Origin: Clostridiales bacterium UBA3705
GTDB taxonomy: Bacteria > Bacillota_A > Clostridia > Oscillospirales > Oscillospiraceae
Assembly (NCBI GenBank): GCA_002372735.1
Contig: DFIE01000018.1
Coordinates: forward strand, 1 to 8,275
Reading direction: 5' to 3'
Length of the DNA: 8,275 nt
How positions within the stretch are numbered: position 1 is the first letter of the stretch; every line of letters starts with the position of its first letter. Positions 7,291 to 8,275 of the stretch are shown here, piece after piece. Below the pieces are notes generated by a model, which did not search any database, was not told where the DNA came from, and worked only from the letters and a program-made list of their open reading frames with translations. The position numbers and the translations under genes are program-made.

Positions 7291-7319
7291 TTGCAATTAT
7301 ATCTGTTTCTTTGTAAAAT
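7291..7319 (+). promoter_or_regulatory. Sigma-A-type promoter of sfsA
   Basis: TTGCAA (7291-7296), a 17-base spacer and TAAAAT (7314-7319), in AT-rich DNA. The start would be near 7326, about 23 bases before the sfsA ATG. The 10-base palindrome AATTGCAATT (7289-7298) covers the -35 and could be a binding site, though it may be chance in this composition. The promoter is divergent from that of the mgtC-like operon. The two -35 boxes are 50 bases apart, and no other gene or riboswitch is visible between them. Confidence 0.7.
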
Positions 7320-7336
7320 ATACGTAAAGTTTGCAT

Positions 7337-7343
7337 GAGGTGG
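7337..7343 (+). promoter_or_regulatory. Ribosome binding site of sfsA
   Basis: GAGGTGG, 5 bases before ATG 7349. The open frame continues to a TTG at 7331, but that codon precedes this site, so ATG 7349 is the start. Confidence 0.7.
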
Positions 7344-7348
7344 TTTAC

Positions 7349-8044
7349 ATGAAATACGCAAACGTGATTCCCGCAGTTTTTCTTGCAAGACCAAACCGGT
7401 TCATTGCCAGGGTGCTGCTGAACGGTGCTGAAGAAACTGTTCACGTGAAAAACACCGGCCGTTGCAGGGAGCTATTGGTGCCCGGCGCCAGGGTCTGGCT
7501 GGCAGCGGGAGAGAAGCCGGGGCGTAAAACCGCATGGGATTTGATTGCAGTGGAAAAAAAGACATCTTCCGGAATGATGCTGATCAATATGGACTCCCAG
7601 GCGCCAAACCAAGCCGCAGCAGAGTGGCTCGCCACAGGCATGCTTTTCGGCCCGGAGGCAGAGATTCACCGTGAGGTGGTGCACGGAGATTCCAGGTTTG
7701 ATTTTCAAATTCTCACACCGGAAGGCACCTGTCTGCTGGAGGTCAAGGGCTGCACGTTGGAGCAGGACGGTCTCGCTCTGTTTCCGGACGCCCCTACCCA
7801 ACGCGGCGTGAAGCATCTGCGGGGGTTGACGGAATACGCCAGACAAGGCGGCCGAGCAATCGTGCTGCTGGTGATCCAGATGAAAGGCATCCATGTCTTT
7901 ACCCCCAACCGGCACACAGATCCTGCGTTTGCAGACGCCATGCTGGAGGCAAAGCAGGCCGGTGTTGAGATTCTGGCCTTGGACTGCGTGGTGACCCCGG
8001 ATTCGATGCGACTCGACCGTCCGGTAAAAATATTGTTAGATTAA
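7349..8044 (+). CDS. sfsA: SfsA family nuclease-like protein
   Basis: A 231-residue protein, the usual SfsA length. In E. coli sfsA was named for stimulating maltose fermentation and was reported to bind DNA. The family has an N-terminal OB-fold domain and a C-terminal restriction-endonuclease-like domain, but the biochemical role remains poorly defined. Family motifs: RPNRF (14-18), VHVKNTGRCRELLVPG (31-46), D64 in WDL, a central MDSQAPN segment, then SRFDF (115-119), LLEVKGCTL (129-137), FPDAPTQRG (145-153) and KHL (155-157). D118, E131 and K133 are spaced like a PD-(D/E)xK active site, and all are present. The gene is monocistronic, divergent from the mgtC-like operon, with its own promoter and ribosome binding site. 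It ends in TAA, 49 bases before the stop of a possible convergent gene. Nothing suggests truncation. Confidence 0.95.
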   Translation: MKYANVIPAVFLARPNRFIARVLLNGAEETVHVKNTGRCRELLVPGARVWLAAGEKPGRKTAWDLIAVEKKTSSGMMLINMDSQAPNQAAAEWLATGMLFGPEAEIHREVVHGDSRFDFQILTPEGTCLLEVKGCTLEQDGLALFPDAPTQRGVKHLRGLTEYARQGGRAIVLLVIQMKGIHVFTPNRHTDPAFADAMLEAKQAGVEILALDCVVTPDSMRLDRPVKILLD

Positions 8045-8067
8045 GAAAAAGAGAAGCAGCAGAACTG

Positions 8068-8095
8068 GAAGCAATCGGCCCGTAGGGCCGGCTTC
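8068..8095. terminator. Hairpin between convergent reading frames, possible terminator
   Basis: GAAGC (8068-8072), an AAT bulge and CGGCCC (8076-8081) pair with GGGCCG (8085-8090) and GCTTC (8091-8095) around the loop GTA, an 11-bp bulged stem. It lies 24 bases after the sfsA stop. There is no U-tract on the plus strand; on the minus strand only scattered T-rich sequence follows. Its position suits transcription termination, but the form is not canonical. Confidence 0.4.
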
Positions 8096-8275
8096 ACTGA
8101 CGGCCCGCGCCCGGTTTGCCCGTTACCACCGGGGTCTGTGCCTTGCCTGCAGAGGCGCCGATTTCCATCTCGCCGTAGGGGACGGCGTATTGATAGATGC
8201 CATTTCCCGGAGCATAGCTCCGGCAACCGGCGATAAAATCTCGCAGCCCACCGGGCTGCTCTACTCGACGTCCCG
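8094..8275 (-). CDS. Possible C-terminus of an unidentified protein, cut by window edge
   Basis: A minus-strand frame enters from the right edge and stays open for 59 codons to a TGA at 8096-8094. The peptide contains RVEQPGGLRDFIAGC, then NGIYQYAVPYGEMEI, and ends GKPGAGRQ. I do not recognise the family. I see no membrane segment or catalytic motif in the fragment. By my count 37 of 59 third positions are G or C, which does not separate coding from noncoding in this GC-rich stretch, and another minus-strand frame is also open here. The region holds several perfect hairpins, so a structured noncoding element is a real alternative. No ribosome binding site with a start is visible inside it, which suits the tail of a longer gene. 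Confidence 0.35.
   Translation of the reverse strand, partial: GRRVEQPGGLRDFIAGCRSYAPGNGIYQYAVPYGEMEIGASAGKAQTPVVTGKPGAGRQ
8171..8259. other. Cluster of three perfect short-loop hairpins
   Basis: CGCCGT/ACGGCG (8171-8187, 5-base loop), CCGGAGC/GCTCCGG (8207-8223, loop ATA) and GCAGCCC/GGGCTGC (8243-8259, loop ACC) follow one another within 89 bases. Together with the hairpin at 8068-8095 this is denser than elsewhere in the window. They lie inside the possible minus-strand reading frame. They could be a structured RNA, an intergenic repeat or incidental GC-rich pairing. Confidence 0.4.

Noticed and set aside
8041..8226. Minus-strand open frame of 61 codons overlapping the sfsA stop
   Set aside because: It lies partly in the hairpin region, is Arg/Cys-rich without family features, has no convincing ribosome binding site, and competes with the frame ending at 8094.
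1..8275. CRISPR array, transposon ends, tRNA or rRNA genes
   Set aside because: No regularly spaced repeats, transposase-like frames with terminal inverted repeats, cloverleaf structures or rRNA signature sequences were seen on either strand.

Overview
The window looks like chromosomal DNA of a high-GC member of the Clostridia, with an Oscillospiraceae-like flavour. Three things suggest this: the Gram-positive-type SMC, the clostridial FeoB variant (PCNGRFP and FHWPCSTT motifs), and strong AGGAGG ribosome binding sites with sigma-A promoters that have 17-base spacers. This is a judgement from motifs and composition, not from a database search.

Layout, left to right. (1) Positions 1-3461, minus strand: smc, nearly complete, with only its last few dozen codons beyond the left edge. 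(2) 3462-3572: short AT-rich gap holding the smc promoter. (3) 3573-5626, minus strand: feoA and feoB, overlapping by ATGA. (4) 5627-5725: gap with an intrinsic terminator for the genes to its right. (5) 5726-7165, minus strand: two tandem MgtC/SapB-family membrane protein genes, 15 bases apart. (6) 7166-7348: AT-rich divergent control region with two good, oppositely directed promoters. (7) 7349-8044, plus strand: sfsA. (8) 8045-8275: a hairpin-rich tail containing what may be the 3' end of an unidentified minus-strand gene that converges on sfsA.

How the genes work together: feoA-feoB form a ferrous iron uptake unit, and the two mgtC-like genes form a second, separately promoted and terminated unit. 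smc has its own promoter, although no convincing terminator separates it from feoB. sfsA is transcribed alone, away from the mgtC pair. There is no evidence that iron uptake, the MgtC pair, SMC and SfsA form one pathway. They read as ordinary neighbouring transcription units.

I found no transposase, integrase, CRISPR array, tRNA, rRNA or defence system. I do not see a convincing undescribed multi-gene system. The points most worth a second look are the unidentified hairpin-rich right edge, the sequence divergence between the two MgtC paralogues, and the compact FeoB with a cysteine cluster in its cytosolic linker.
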